The notes: generated from the sequence alone by a model not told the origin. A stretch of 50,593 nt of DNA from Nesterenkonia sp. F (GCF_000220985.1 NZ_AFRW01000064.1:1-50593), one strand, 5' to 3'. Positions 18,860 through 27,576 are shown, counted from the stretch's first letter. Numbers and translations: made by a program.

Positions 18860-20392
18860 CACGACTCCTCTCCGGACGGCTCCCCCGTCGATGCACCGTC
18901 ACCCGCGCGCACGACGCCGCGGCCGTCCCGCGGCAGACGCAGGGTGAACCGCGCGCCGCGCGCTCCGTCGTCGACATTCTCCGCGGTCAGCTGACCGCCG
19001 TGCAGGTGCGCGTTCTCCTGCGCGATGGCCAGCCCGAGTCCGCTGCCGACGGTCCGGGAGCGAGCACCGTCGGCCTTGTAGAACCGCGAGAAGATGTGCG
19101 GCAGCACGCTCTCCGGGATTCCCGGGCCGCCGTCGAGCACCTCGACGGAGACCTCCCCGGGCGCCGACACGACGGTCACCTGCACCGGAGCGCCTCCGTG
19201 GCGGAGTGCATTGCCCACGAGATTCGCCAGCACCATGTCGAGCCGGCCCCGGTCGGCCATCACGACCATCTCGTCCGAGGCTTCCGGAGAGCCCGGGCCG
19301 ACCACGTGCACCTGGCCCGCCCACGACCGGGTGCGCAGGCAGTCCGCGACGGCGGCCACGACGTCGGTCTCCTCCCAGCGCATCGTCGCCGTGCTGGCGT
19401 CGAAGCGCGCGATCTCCATGATGTCCTCGACCAGCTGCACCAGACGTCGTGTCTCCTCGATCGCCAGTTCTGCGGACTCTCGCACCTCGTCGTCCTCCGC
19501 AGAGTGCCCAGAGGCGCCCTCCGCCGACGACGGACGCTCGTCCAGAGCGGCGTGGAGGACCTCGACGGCGGCGGTGAGCGTGGTCAGCGGCGTGCGCAGC
19601 TCATGGGAGACGTCGGCGGCGAAGCGGCGGGCGTCCTGCTGCATGCGGGCCATCGACTCCATCGACTCCTGCAGCGCCGCGGCCATCTCGTCGACCGTGC
19701 GGGTCAGCTGGGCGAGCTCGTCGACACCGCGCGGCTCGGTGCGGGCGGCGAGATCGCCGTCGGCGAGGCGTCGGGCGGTGGTGCGCAGCTTCGCCACCGG
19801 CTTCAGCACGCTGCCGGAGGCCAGCAGCGCGACGACGACGGCGAGCGGAAGCACGAGCGCCGCCGTGCCCGCCGCCGCGGCCACCAGCTGGTCCAGCTGC
19901 TCGTCGATGGCCGAGAGGTCGCGGGCGGCATAGACCTCGACGTCGGTGGCGCGGCGCTCACCGCCGGGGGTGGTATGCGTGACCGGCGTGCCCAGCAGCA
20001 GCCAGGGAGCGCCGTCGATCTCCACGCGCCTGGTGACCATCCGAGGGTCGTCCTTCGCGGCCCGGCTCTGCACGGATTCCCGGAAGGACTCCGGCACCGT
20101 GCCGGGCCGCGCGGCCAGCACGCCCGCCGCGACGACGAGGTCGTCGTGGACCACCATCGCGTCCTCGCCGGCGGCGTTGAGCAGCAGCTGCAGCGACTGC
20201 TCCGACGGCGGCATCGTCACCGACGGAGCCGCCGCGGTGATCTGCTCGACGAGCCCCTCGGCATGCTGCTGCTGGGTCGTTTTCCACCAGGGTCCGGCCG
20301 GCCTGATGGGCCCCGGCCGCTGCGGCCGCCGCAGCGCCCAGCAGGGCCACGACGACGCAGGCCAGAACCAGCCTCCCCCGCAGCCCGAGCAT
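18859..20392 (-). pseudogene. Sensor histidine kinase with apparent one-base frameshift
   Basis: The C-terminal 453 codons (from 20220) encode an extracytoplasmic segment, a membrane span, HAMP (about LADGDLAARTE), HisKA with SHELRTPLT, and HATPase with NALRHGG, DGGPGIPE and GSGLGLAIA. The missing N-terminal membrane span is in another frame: an ATG at 20392 starts MLGLRGRLVLACVVVALLGA. Removing one A from the AAAA run (TTTT at 20280-20283 on the plus strand) joins the frames as RTLVE-TTQQQHAEGLVEQ and gives a normal 510-residue kinase. The gene is therefore frameshifted, either truly or through a sequencing error. It pairs with the response regulator 50 nt upstream. Confidence 0.8.
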
Positions 20393-20442
20393 CACGTGCA
20401 CCCCGCGCCGGATCCGTGTCCTCGTCCTGTCGCCCACGCGGG

Positions 20443-21117
20443 TCACACCGGCCCGAACCGGTAGCCGAATCCGCGGACCGTCTGGACGAAGACCGGTCGC
20501 GCCGGGTCCTGCTCGATCTTCGCGCGCAGCCTCATCACTCCGTTGTCGACCAGCCGGGAATCGCCGAGATATCCGTGCTCCCAGACGTCCTCCAGCAGCT
20601 GCTGACGGCTGAACACCCGGCCCGGCGAGCGCGAGAGGGTGAGCAGCAGCCGCAGCTCCGTCGGCGTCAGCGCCACCTCTGCGCCGTCGAGGGTCACCGA
20701 CAGAGTCTCCGTGTCGATGCGCAGCCCGCGGTGGGACCGCACGCCGTCGGGGTCGCTGACAGCACGCCGCAGCACCGCACGGATCCGGGCGTCGAGCACG
20801 GTGGGCTGGACGGGCTTGATGATGTAGTCGTCGGCGCCGGCCTCGAGGCCGGCCACGACGTCGAAGTCGTCTCCGCGGGCGGTGAGCATGATGATCGGCA
20901 CCTGCGAACCGGCGCGGATGCGACGACAGACCTCGAAGCCGTCGATCCCCGGCAGCATCAGGTCCAGGACGACCAGGTCGATCTCCTCGGCGGCCAGGGT
21001 CTCCAGTCCGGATTCGCCGTCCTCGGCGGCATGCACGGCGTGGCCGTGTCGGCGCAGCGCCAGCTGCAGGCCGCGACGGACCAGGGCGTCGTCCTCGATG
21101 AGCAGCACGGAAGTCAC
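20443..21117 (-). CDS. OmpR/PhoB-family response regulator
   Basis: The product has 224 residues. The receiver domain has the acidic pair IEDD, the phosphorylation site LVVLDLMLPG and the conserved lysine in IIKPVQP. The C-terminal winged helix has LTPTELRLLLTLSRSPGRVFSR and ends QTVRGFGYRFGPV. The GTG at 21117 is chosen because homology starts there (TSVLLIEDD) and TATACT lies seven bases upstream, suggesting a leaderless transcript. It is the first gene of the regulator-kinase-lipoprotein operon, so if the kinase frameshift is real the regulator has lost its dedicated partner. Confidence 0.9.
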   Translation of the reverse strand: MTSVLLIEDDALVRRGLQLALRRHGHAVHAAEDGESGLETLAAEEIDLVVLDLMLPGIDGFEVCRRIRAGSQVPIIMLTARGDDFDVVAGLEAGADDYIIKPVQPTVLDARIRAVLRRAVSDPDGVRSHRGLRIDTETLSVTLDGAEVALTPTELRLLLTLSRSPGRVFSRQQLLEDVWEHGYLGDSRLVDNGVMRLRAKIEQDPARPVFVQTVRGFGYRFGPV

Positions 21118-21124
21118 ATCCGGG

Positions 21125-21198
21125 AGTATAGGAGCGCCTCCGGCTTCGCAATGGGCATCCGCCCGGCCTTCGAGCAGACTGCGACATGATCGCGACAT
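21125..21198 (-). promoter_or_regulatory. Response regulator promoter with 11-bp direct repeat
   Basis: A minus-strand -10 TATACT (21130-21125) lies seven bases before the GTG. About 60 bp further upstream GCGACAT occurs at 21181-21187 and again at 21192-21198, an exact 11-bp period. OmpR-family regulators commonly bind such direct repeats, so autoregulation is plausible. Confidence 0.45.
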
Positions 21199-21240
21199 CG
21201 TCGTGATCCTGCCGCGACGCGCGCCGTTGAGAGTCGGAGC

Positions 21241-21660
21241 ATGACCGACGTGCGTCCTTCACCTCCTTCCTCGGTCTCCGCCCGGCCGCTCCGGCCGCTC
21301 CGGCCGCTCCGGCCCGGACGCTCGAGACGACGCCCGGCGCCGGCCGGCCATCTGCCCGCACTCGACGGCCTGCGCGGACTCGCCGTCGCCGAGCTGCTGC
21401 GGAGACCGACCATGCGACATTCATCGACGCCTCCGAGGTCTGGGGCGAGGAGTACAGCCGCGAACAGGACGGCTCGATCGACCGCAGCGACGACGGCATC
21501 CATACCTGTCCGCAGGGTGCGGCGCGCTTCACCAGCTGGCTCCTCGACGCACTCGCCGACCGCCACGAGGGCTTCGACCCGGCCCCGGCGGAAGACTGGG
21601 CGAACGACGGCTGGAGCGACGCCGAGACGTTCACCGGCTGCCGATGCGCTGGAGGCGTTC
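21241..21660 (+). pseudogene. Internally deleted acyltransferase-3/SGNH protein remnant
   Basis: The first about 52 codons from 21241 read as the start of an OafA-type acyltransferase 3: a Pro/Arg-rich leader, then LPALDGLRGLAVAEL. At about 21396-21402 this similarity stops. In the frame two bases later the sequence reads as the C-terminal end of a periplasmic SGNH domain: FIDASEVWGEEY, then the D-x-x-H motif in DGIHTCPQGAARF and SWLLDALADR. A normal gene of this kind has some 600-700 codons, so nearly all of the middle is missing. The end is not defined by a clear stop. The leader contains a 9-nt tandem repeat (CCGGCCGCT three times, 21282-21308). Confidence 0.65.
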
Positions 21661-21690
21661 GGACGATCCTGGGATCGACTCCCGCGTTGC

Positions 21691-21729
21691 CGATGCCCGC
21701 GCCGACGACGAGAATCGGCGCGGGCATCG
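21691..21729. terminator. 15-bp perfect hairpin before the M50B peptidase gene
   Basis: CGATGCCCGCGCCGA (21691-21705) pairs exactly with 21715-21729 across a 9-nt loop. It lies between the acyltransferase remnant and the next start codon at 21772, so it may be the terminator of the former gene. No T-run follows. Confidence 0.55.
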
Positions 21730-21771
21730 GTGGTCCGAGGCCGACGCCCGCAGCTGTCCGGAAGGAGCACG

Positions 21772-22488
21772 ATGGACGCCACCACGATCCAGGACGCCGT
21801 CGACTGGCTGGTCCGCCGCTGGTCGCTCTCCGAGCTGCCGACGCCCTGGGCCGTGGGCGGAGTCGCGGCGGCGCTCGTCGTCGCCCTGGCCTGGCGCCCG
21901 GCCTGGCGGGTCCTCCGACACGCCGCCACGCTGGTCCACGAGATGGGGCATGTGGTGACCGCCTGGCTGACCGGCCGCCGCGTCCGCGGCATCCGCCTGC
22001 ACTCCGATGCCTCCGGACTGACCTTCTCCGCCGGCCGCCCGCAGGGACTCGGCGTGCTGCTGACCGTGCTGGCCGGCTACCCCGCCCCGGCGCTGGTGGG
22101 CCTGGGCCTGGTGGCCGCGGCGGTGTCGGGATACGCCGGCGTCGGACTGACCGCGACGATGGTGCTGCTGATCCTCGCGCTGCTGCTGATCCGCAATGCC
22201 TTCGGCCTGCTGGTCACGCTCGGGGCGCTGGCCGCCGCCGGCGCCGTCTTCTGGCAGGCGGCCCCGATGCTGGTCACGCTGTTCACTCTGGCGGTCGGAC
22301 TGCTGCTGACCTTCTCCGCGGCACGCTCCACCGTCGGCCTCTGGGCGGTGCGGGGCACCGGCAGCGACCCGGACCTCGCCGCGCACCACTCGGTGCTGCC
22401 CGCGCCGGTGTGGATCGTGCTCTTCCAGGCGATCGCGCTGGCGGCCGCCGGGCTCGCCGTCGCCCTCGCCGTCGGGGCGGCGCTCTGA
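21772..22488 (+). CDS. M50B-type membrane metallopeptidase-like protein
   Basis: The product has 238 residues. A first membrane span (about 26-42) is followed by LVHEMGHVVTAW, an HExxH zinc motif on a predicted membrane segment, as in site-2-protease-like M50B proteins. Four or five further hydrophobic segments follow. There is no PDZ domain and I did not identify the second zinc motif (NxxPxxxxDG), so activity is uncertain. The ATG follows GGAAGGAG. An upstream in-frame extension to 21241 belongs to the acyltransferase remnant. It stands just before a BlaI-type operator and the ABC-ctaA operon; whether it shares that control is unknown. Confidence 0.75.
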   Translation: MDATTIQDAVDWLVRRWSLSELPTPWAVGGVAAALVVALAWRPAWRVLRHAATLVHEMGHVVTAWLTGRRVRGIRLHSDASGLTFSAGRPQGLGVLLTVLAGYPAPALVGLGLVAAAVSGYAGVGLTATMVLLILALLLIRNAFGLLVTLGALAAAGAVFWQAAPMLVTLFTLAVGLLLTFSAARSTVGLWAVRGTGSDPDLAAHHSVLPAPVWIVLFQAIALAAAGLAVALAVGAAL

Positions 22489-22520
22489 CGGGACCGTCGG
22501 GCCGCACGTCCCGCCCGCAC

Positions 22521-22546
22521 TTCTACGTGATGTAGAAATGTAGAAT
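22521..22546 (+). promoter_or_regulatory. BlaI-type operator over leaderless promoter of ABC-ctaA operon
   Basis: TTCTAC-GTGAT-GTAGAA (22521-22537) is a perfect 6-bp dyad with a 5-bp spacer, and GTAGAA repeats at 22540-22545. The second copy is part of the -10 TAGAAT (22541-22546), six bases before the GTG at 22553. The dyad has the same half-sites and spacing as the one at 2932-2948 on the blaI-like promoter. Confidence 0.65.
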
Positions 22547-22552
22547 GATCGG

Positions 22553-23496
<944 letters not shown>

Positions 23497-23500
<4 letters not shown>

Positions 23501-24295
23501 ACGACCGCAGCAGCCACGAGCAGGCGCCGCGCCCGGCGGCCGACCCTCGCCCCCTGCCGCGCCGCTCGGCCCCGGCGCCGGCCGGCGCCCGGATCCTCTC
23601 CCACGGCCTCTACGAGACGCGCAACGTGCTGCGCAACGGCGAGCAGCTGCTGGTCTCGCTGATCCTGCCGCTGCTGGTGCTCGTCGGCGCCCACCGGCTG
23701 GAGTCCGTCGCCGGCGGCGCGGTGCCCGGCATCGACACGCTCGTCCCCGGCGTGCTGGCCCTGGCGGTGATGGCCTCGGCGTTCACCGGCCAGGGCATCG
23801 CCACCGGCTTCGAACGGCAGTACGGAGTGCTGGCGCATCTGGCGACCACTCCCCTGGGCCCGCTCGGCCTGATCCTGGGCAAGGCGCTGGCGGTGCTCGC
23901 CGTCGTGGTCCTGCAGGTCCTCGTCATCGGCGTCGCCGGGCTGATCCTCGGCTGGCACCCGGAGCCGACGGCGCTGCTCTGGGGTCCGGTCACGCTGCTG
24001 CTCGGGGCCACCGCCTTCACCGCGCTGGGCCTGCTGCTGGCCGGCACCGTGCGGGCCGAGGCGACGCTGGCGCTGACCAACGTGCTCTGGGTGCTCCTCG
24101 GCGCCGCCGGCGGGGCCGTGGTGCCGCTGGATCACACCGGCTCGGGCGCCCTGCTGCTCCTGCCCTCGGCCGCGCTCGGCGAAGCGCTGCGCGCGGCGGC
24201 CGACGGGACCCTCGCCGCGACTCCCGGTCCTCGTCCTGGCGGGCTGGGCCACGCTCGCCTCCCTCGCCGCACGAAGGTGGTTCAAATGGCGCTGA
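23497..24295 (+). pseudogene. ABC-2 type transporter permease with apparent one-base frameshift
   Basis: From the ATG at 23497 the frame encodes about 240 residues with five hydrophobic spans, including GEQLLVSLILPLLVLVGAH and ALAVLAVVVLQVLVIGVAG. The expected last span and the family's C-terminal end are one frame away: from 24221 the sequence reads LPVLVLAGWATLASLAARR, then WFKWR and TGA at 24293-24295. One extra base between about 24205 and 24221 (GGG at 24205-24207 and CCC at 24209-24211 are candidates) would explain this; the corrected protein has 265 residues. As written, the frame runs on into ctaA and predicts a 610-residue permease-CtaA fusion. Confidence 0.75.
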
Positions 24296-25326
24296 GCCTC
24301 GCCCCCGTTCGCCGCGCACTCTCCGGCGTGCTCCAGATGCTGCGCGCCGTCCTCGACCCGATCCGCCGCCGGCTGCCGACGCGCATCACGCCGACGACGC
24401 GGCTGCTGGCGCTGGCCACGCTGATCTCCAACGTCGGCATCATGGTCACCGGCGGCGCCGTGCGGCTGACCGCCTCCGGGCTGGGATGCCCCGAATGGCC
24501 CCGCTGCACGCCCGAGTCCTGGACCGCGACCCCGGAGATGGGCATCAACGGCGCCATCGAGTTCGGCAATCGCCTGCTGACCTATGTGCTGATCGCCATC
24601 ACGGTGGCCATGTTCCTGGCAGTGGCCCGGCTCGCGCGCAGTCACCGACCGCTGTGGGCGCGCAGCCTGATCATCGGTCTGGGCATCCCCTTCCAGGGGG
24701 TCATCGGCGGCATCACCGTCTGGACGAACCTGAACCCCTGGGTGGTGAGCCTGCACTTCCTGCTCTCCTCGGCCCTGGTGCTGCTCTCCACCCAGCTGCT
24801 GCTGCGCGTGCAGGCCGAGCTGGACGCCTCCGCGGCCGACGTGCCGACGCCGCGCCCGCTCGCCGTCGGCGTCCGCGACCCGCTGAGCCGCGGCATGGCG
24901 ATGATCGTGCTGGTCGCCGCCTGGGCGGCGGTGATCGCCGGGACGGTGGTGACCGGCACCGGCCCGCATGCCGGCGATCCCGGCTCCCCGCGGCACGGCT
25001 TCGACCCGGAGCTGATCACCCGGGTGCACACCCTGCCGGTCTACGTGCTCTGCGCGGCGGCGGCGGTGCTGCTGGTCCGCCAGCGGCTTCTCGGCGACTC
25101 CCCCGCACGACGCCGGGCGAGCTGGTGGCTCGTCGTCGTGATCGTGCTGCAGGCCGCGCTCGGCTACACCCAACACTTCCTGGGGCTGCCCATCGGTCTG
25201 GTGCTGCTCCACATGCTCGGCTCGGCGCTGCTGATGATCGCCGCGACCGTCGTCTTCGACCGTCATCGGGCGCGCTACCGCACGCGGGGTCTGACCGCAG
25301 GAGCACCGGCGACGGCGACGGCGTGA
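24286..25326 (+). CDS. ctaA: Heme A synthase CtaA/COX15
   Basis: The product has 346 residues. CtaA oxidises the methyl group of heme O to form heme A, the cofactor of aa3-type cytochrome oxidase. Family features are GGAVRLTASGLGCPEWPRC with the extracytoplasmic cysteine pair, the EFGNRLLT helix, and the later heme-ligand histidines in VVSLHFLLS, RVHTLPVY and LVLLHMLGSALL. Eight membrane spans are expected. The ATG at 24286 lies just before the corrected permease stop, a 10-nt overlap typical of coupled genes. Because of the permease frameshift it is also the tail of a longer open frame. SURF1, another oxidase assembly factor, is 19 kb upstream. Confidence 0.87.
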   Translation: MALSLAPVRRALSGVLQMLRAVLDPIRRRLPTRITPTTRLLALATLISNVGIMVTGGAVRLTASGLGCPEWPRCTPESWTATPEMGINGAIEFGNRLLTYVLIAITVAMFLAVARLARSHRPLWARSLIIGLGIPFQGVIGGITVWTNLNPWVVSLHFLLSSALVLLSTQLLLRVQAELDASAADVPTPRPLAVGVRDPLSRGMAMIVLVAAWAAVIAGTVVTGTGPHAGDPGSPRHGFDPELITRVHTLPVYVLCAAAAVLLVRQRLLGDSPARRRASWWLVVVIVLQAALGYTQHFLGLPIGLVLLHMLGSALLMIAATVVFDRHRARYRTRGLTAGAPATATA

Positions 25327-25333
25327 CCACCGA

Positions 25334-26710
25334 TCAGTCGGCCGCCAAACTCCCCGGCGCCCCGCCGGTGTCGTCGTAGACGCTCAACGAGCCGCTGTAG
25401 TTGGCCACCAGCACCGATCCGGTGACCACGTCGTAGGTGATCCCGACGGGGTGATGCCCGGTGGGCCGGCGGACGATCTCCTCCATGCTCTCCGCGTCGA
25501 ACTTGGAGACGGTGTCCTCGTGGTAGTTGACCACGTGCAGGGCGCTGCCGTCGGCCGAGATCGCCATGCTGCGCGGCTCGTCGCCGGTGACGGCTCGATC
25601 GACCACCTCGCCGCTCTCCGGATCCAGCCGCAGCACCGCATCCGCCCCGGAGACCGTCAGGTAGATGTCCTCGCCGGCGGCGTCGCGGACCAGATGCCGC
25701 GGCCGGCTGCCGGTGCGCAGCACGACGTCGGCGGTGCCCTGATCCAGGTCCACCGCGTAGACCTCGTCGGCGAACATCGCCGTGGCATAGACCGTGGTGT
25801 TGTCCAGCATGGCCACGATCCCGCGCGGCATGCTGTTCAGCCCGATCTGCTCGATCTCCTCGCCCGAGGCGGTGTCGACCACTGACATCGAGGCGTCGCA
25901 CCAGTTCGAGACCAGGAGGCGGGAGTCGTCGGGTGTGAGCGTGAGGAACTTCGGCACGCGCCCGACCTCGATCACCTGGTCCCAGTCCTGCTCGACGACG
26001 CTGTAGCGGTAGACGAAGGAGGGCCGGATGGCGTCGCCGGCGGTGCAGGAGTCGTCGGCGGAGGCGCCCAGGTCGCGGTGGGCGCCGTCGTTGAGCTGAT
26101 AGTTGGAGACGTAGGCGTGCTGCCCGTCGGCGGTCCACGTCGCCTCCACCGGCGACCCGGCCACCGTGTCCGGGTAGCCCTCCAGTCCGAACTCCGCCGG
26201 CTGGACGGTGTCCTCCAGCGTCTGCACGACCTCATGGGTGCGTGCGTCGTAGAGAGTGATGTTGTGCTGATACATCATATTGTTCGTGATGATCAGGCCA
26301 TGGTCGCTGGAGACCACCGACTTCGGCGAGATGTCGCCGGCGGTGATCGTCTCCACCGGTTGCAGTCCGGTGGACGACGACGCCGGCCAGTCCGGTCGGG
26401 CCTGCTCCTCGTCAGGGTCACCCTCCTCGCTCGGGCCCGCCTCGGGATCGGTCGCGGAAGCGTCGTCCGAGGCGTCTCCGCCGGATTGCTCACCGGATCC
26501 CTCGCCAGGTCCCTCTGCGCCGGATCCTGGGGACTCGGCCTGGTCGGAGTCCTCGGGCGCGGACTCCGACTCCGAGGGGTCGCCGGCGCATCCGGTCAGC
26601 AGGGCGCCGACCACCAGCGCCGCGAGGGCCGCGGATCCTCGGCGACGCCGACCGACAGGCGGTCCGATCCCCGGTGCGACGGCCGTCGTCGGCATGGTGC
26701 GGTCCTGCAT
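25334..26710 (-). CDS. Secreted lipoprotein with YVTN-type beta-propeller
   Basis: The product has 458 residues. A signal peptide ends in the lipobox LTGC (about residue 41) and is followed by about 70 low-complexity acidic Ser/Glu/Gly/Asp residues that would act as a flexible stalk. The rest is a repeat protein with YVTN-like strands: HAYVSNYQL, RLLVSNWC, TVYATAMF, DIYLTVSG, ALHVVNYH and SVLVANYSG, each followed by a turn and the next blade. Such propellers serve as binding or scaffold domains at the cell surface; no enzymatic residues are evident. The ATG at 26710 follows GGAGGGG, an in-frame ATG at 26695 being the alternative. It converges on ctaA with a 7-bp gap. Confidence 0.78.
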   Translation of the reverse strand: MQDRTMPTTAVAPGIGPPVGRRRRGSAALAALVVGALLTGCAGDPSESESAPEDSDQAESPGSGAEGPGEGSGEQSGGDASDDASATDPEAGPSEEGDPDEEQARPDWPASSSTGLQPVETITAGDISPKSVVSSDHGLIITNNMMYQHNITLYDARTHEVVQTLEDTVQPAEFGLEGYPDTVAGSPVEATWTADGQHAYVSNYQLNDGAHRDLGASADDSCTAGDAIRPSFVYRYSVVEQDWDQVIEVGRVPKFLTLTPDDSRLLVSNWCDASMSVVDTASGEEIEQIGLNSMPRGIVAMLDNTTVYATAMFADEVYAVDLDQGTADVVLRTGSRPRHLVRDAAGEDIYLTVSGADAVLRLDPESGEVVDRAVTGDEPRSMAISADGSALHVVNYHEDTVSKFDAESMEEIVRRPTGHHPVGITYDVVTGSVLVANYSGSLSVYDDTGGAPGSLAAD

Positions 26711-26788
26711 GGATCCCCTCCGGTGCGCAGCGGAGTCCGCCCGCGTCGGCCCGCACGTCGACGCGGGCCCGTCAGCACGTGGGAGGAC

Positions 26789-27202
26789 TCACATTCTGAG
26801 CTGCACCGTACCAGCCGCCGCGTCGTGCAGCGGACGCCCCTGGCCGTCGGAGAGGACCGCCGGCAGGATCAGCAGCAGCAGCACCGTGCGCAGCAGCGCC
26901 CGGGGCACGCCGGCCGCCCGCGGGCCGCGGACGACCTGCAGGCGCACCACACGCTTGCCGAGCGTGGTGCCGAGCAGGCCGAGGAGTATGGTGTGCATCC
27001 CAGCGAAGATCAGCAGCGTGAGCAGCGAGTCGCCGCCGAGCCAGGCGGCCGAGATCAGCCCGGCGATCAGCCAGTCGATCAGCAGTGCGACGATGCGCCG
27101 ACCCAGCCCCGCCATGCTGCCTGGGCCCGCCTCCGGCAGTCCCAGCCGCTTGCCGGGCCAGACCGCGGCGGGCGACGATTCGGCGGAGGTTCGATCGGCC
27201 AC
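26789..27202 (-). CDS. RDD family membrane protein
   Basis: The product has 137 residues. After WPGKRLGLPEAGPGSM it has the RDD start GLGRRIVALLIDWL, two more hydrophobic segments, and the C-terminal GTTLGKRVVRLQVV and DAAAGTVQL blocks. RDD proteins are small membrane proteins of mostly unknown function. In M. tuberculosis an RDD protein neighbours glnA1, as here. The GTG at 27202 is preferred because GGAGGAG precedes it; an ATG at 27277 also has a fair ribosome site but would add low-complexity sequence. A possible minus-strand -10, TAGAAT, is near 27315. Confidence 0.8.
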   Translation of the reverse strand: MADRTSAESSPAAVWPGKRLGLPEAGPGSMAGLGRRIVALLIDWLIAGLISAAWLGGDSLLTLLIFAGMHTILLGLLGTTLGKRVVRLQVVRGPRAAGVPRALLRTVLLLLILPAVLSDGQGRPLHDAAAGTVQLRM

Positions 27203-27387
27203 GGGACTCCTCCTGGACGGATACGACGGACAGGACGGGGACGCCGGCGGGTCGCGCGGCGCGGACAGCGCGGACATCAGGCCCCCTCTGGGCTACGAGA
27301 CACCCCCCTCATTCTACCTCCCCGGCCGCCGCCCTCTCCCCGAACGAGGCTGCTCCGTGGAGCCTGCCGGAGTCCGACCGCGCGTCA

Positions 27388-27445
27388 TCGTCGGGCTGTG
27401 AGGTATCGCAGCGCGATTGCCCTGCGATACCTCACAGCCCGACGA
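27388..27445. repeat. 24-bp perfect inverted repeat upstream of glnA
   Basis: A 24-nt arm at 27388-27411 (key core GCTGTGAGGTATCGCAG) is exactly complementary to 27422-27445, with a 10-nt loop. It is the longest perfect dyad I found in the window. It lies in the 575-bp space between the RDD gene (27202) and glnA (27778), directly before a strong Shine-Dalgarno sequence. It could be a terminator of an upstream transcript, an RNA control element or a small RNA hairpin. Confidence 0.8.
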
Positions 27446-27454
27446 CAGGAGGAG

Positions 27455-27529
27455 ATGATGGCCGCCGCGGACCCCCGACGGAGGCCTCACGCCCGCACCG
27501 CCGGCAGCCGGGATCGGGCCGGCGGATGA
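27455..27529 (+). CDS. Candidate 24-residue small protein or leader peptide
   Basis: An ATG-ATG pair at 27455 and 27458 stands one base after AGGAGGAG (27447-27454), and the frame runs to TGA at 27527-27529. The encoded peptide is basic and Arg/Pro/Ala-rich (MMAAADPRRRPHARTAGSR then DRAGG). The spacing to the first ATG is short; the second is better placed. It begins 9 nt after a 24-bp hairpin and ends 9 nt before the GlnR box of glnA. It is too short for homology judgement and could be a chance ORF. Confidence 0.35.
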   Translation: MMAAADPRRRPHARTAGSRDRAGG

Positions 27530-27538
27530 GCAGCTTAA

Positions 27539-27576
27539 GTTACATCGCGGAAACATTTGCGTGATGGTGGAGAAAC
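27539..27576 (+). promoter_or_regulatory. GlnR binding box of glnA
   Basis: The sequence reads GTTAC-N6-GAAAC-N6-GTGAT-N6-GAAAC, all four half-sites at the exact spacing of the actinobacterial GlnR consensus (gTnAc-n6-GaAAc twice). A -10-like TAGCGT follows at 27587-27592; a second possible -10, TAGGGT, is at 27712-27717. GlnR is the global nitrogen regulator, so glnA here should respond to nitrogen limitation. The 200 bp between the box and glnA hold no other gene I can support. Confidence 0.8.

Noticed and set aside
27203..27277. Longer RDD protein starting at ATG 27277
   Set aside because: It has a usable ribosome site, but homology to RDD proteins starts at the GTG at 27202, which has GGAGGAG upstream. 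The extra residues are Ser/Pro-rich.
27388..27445. Insertion-sequence terminal repeats or a MITE
   Set aside because: There is no transposase, no target duplication seen around it, and no second copy in the window. It is kept as an unexplained hairpin.
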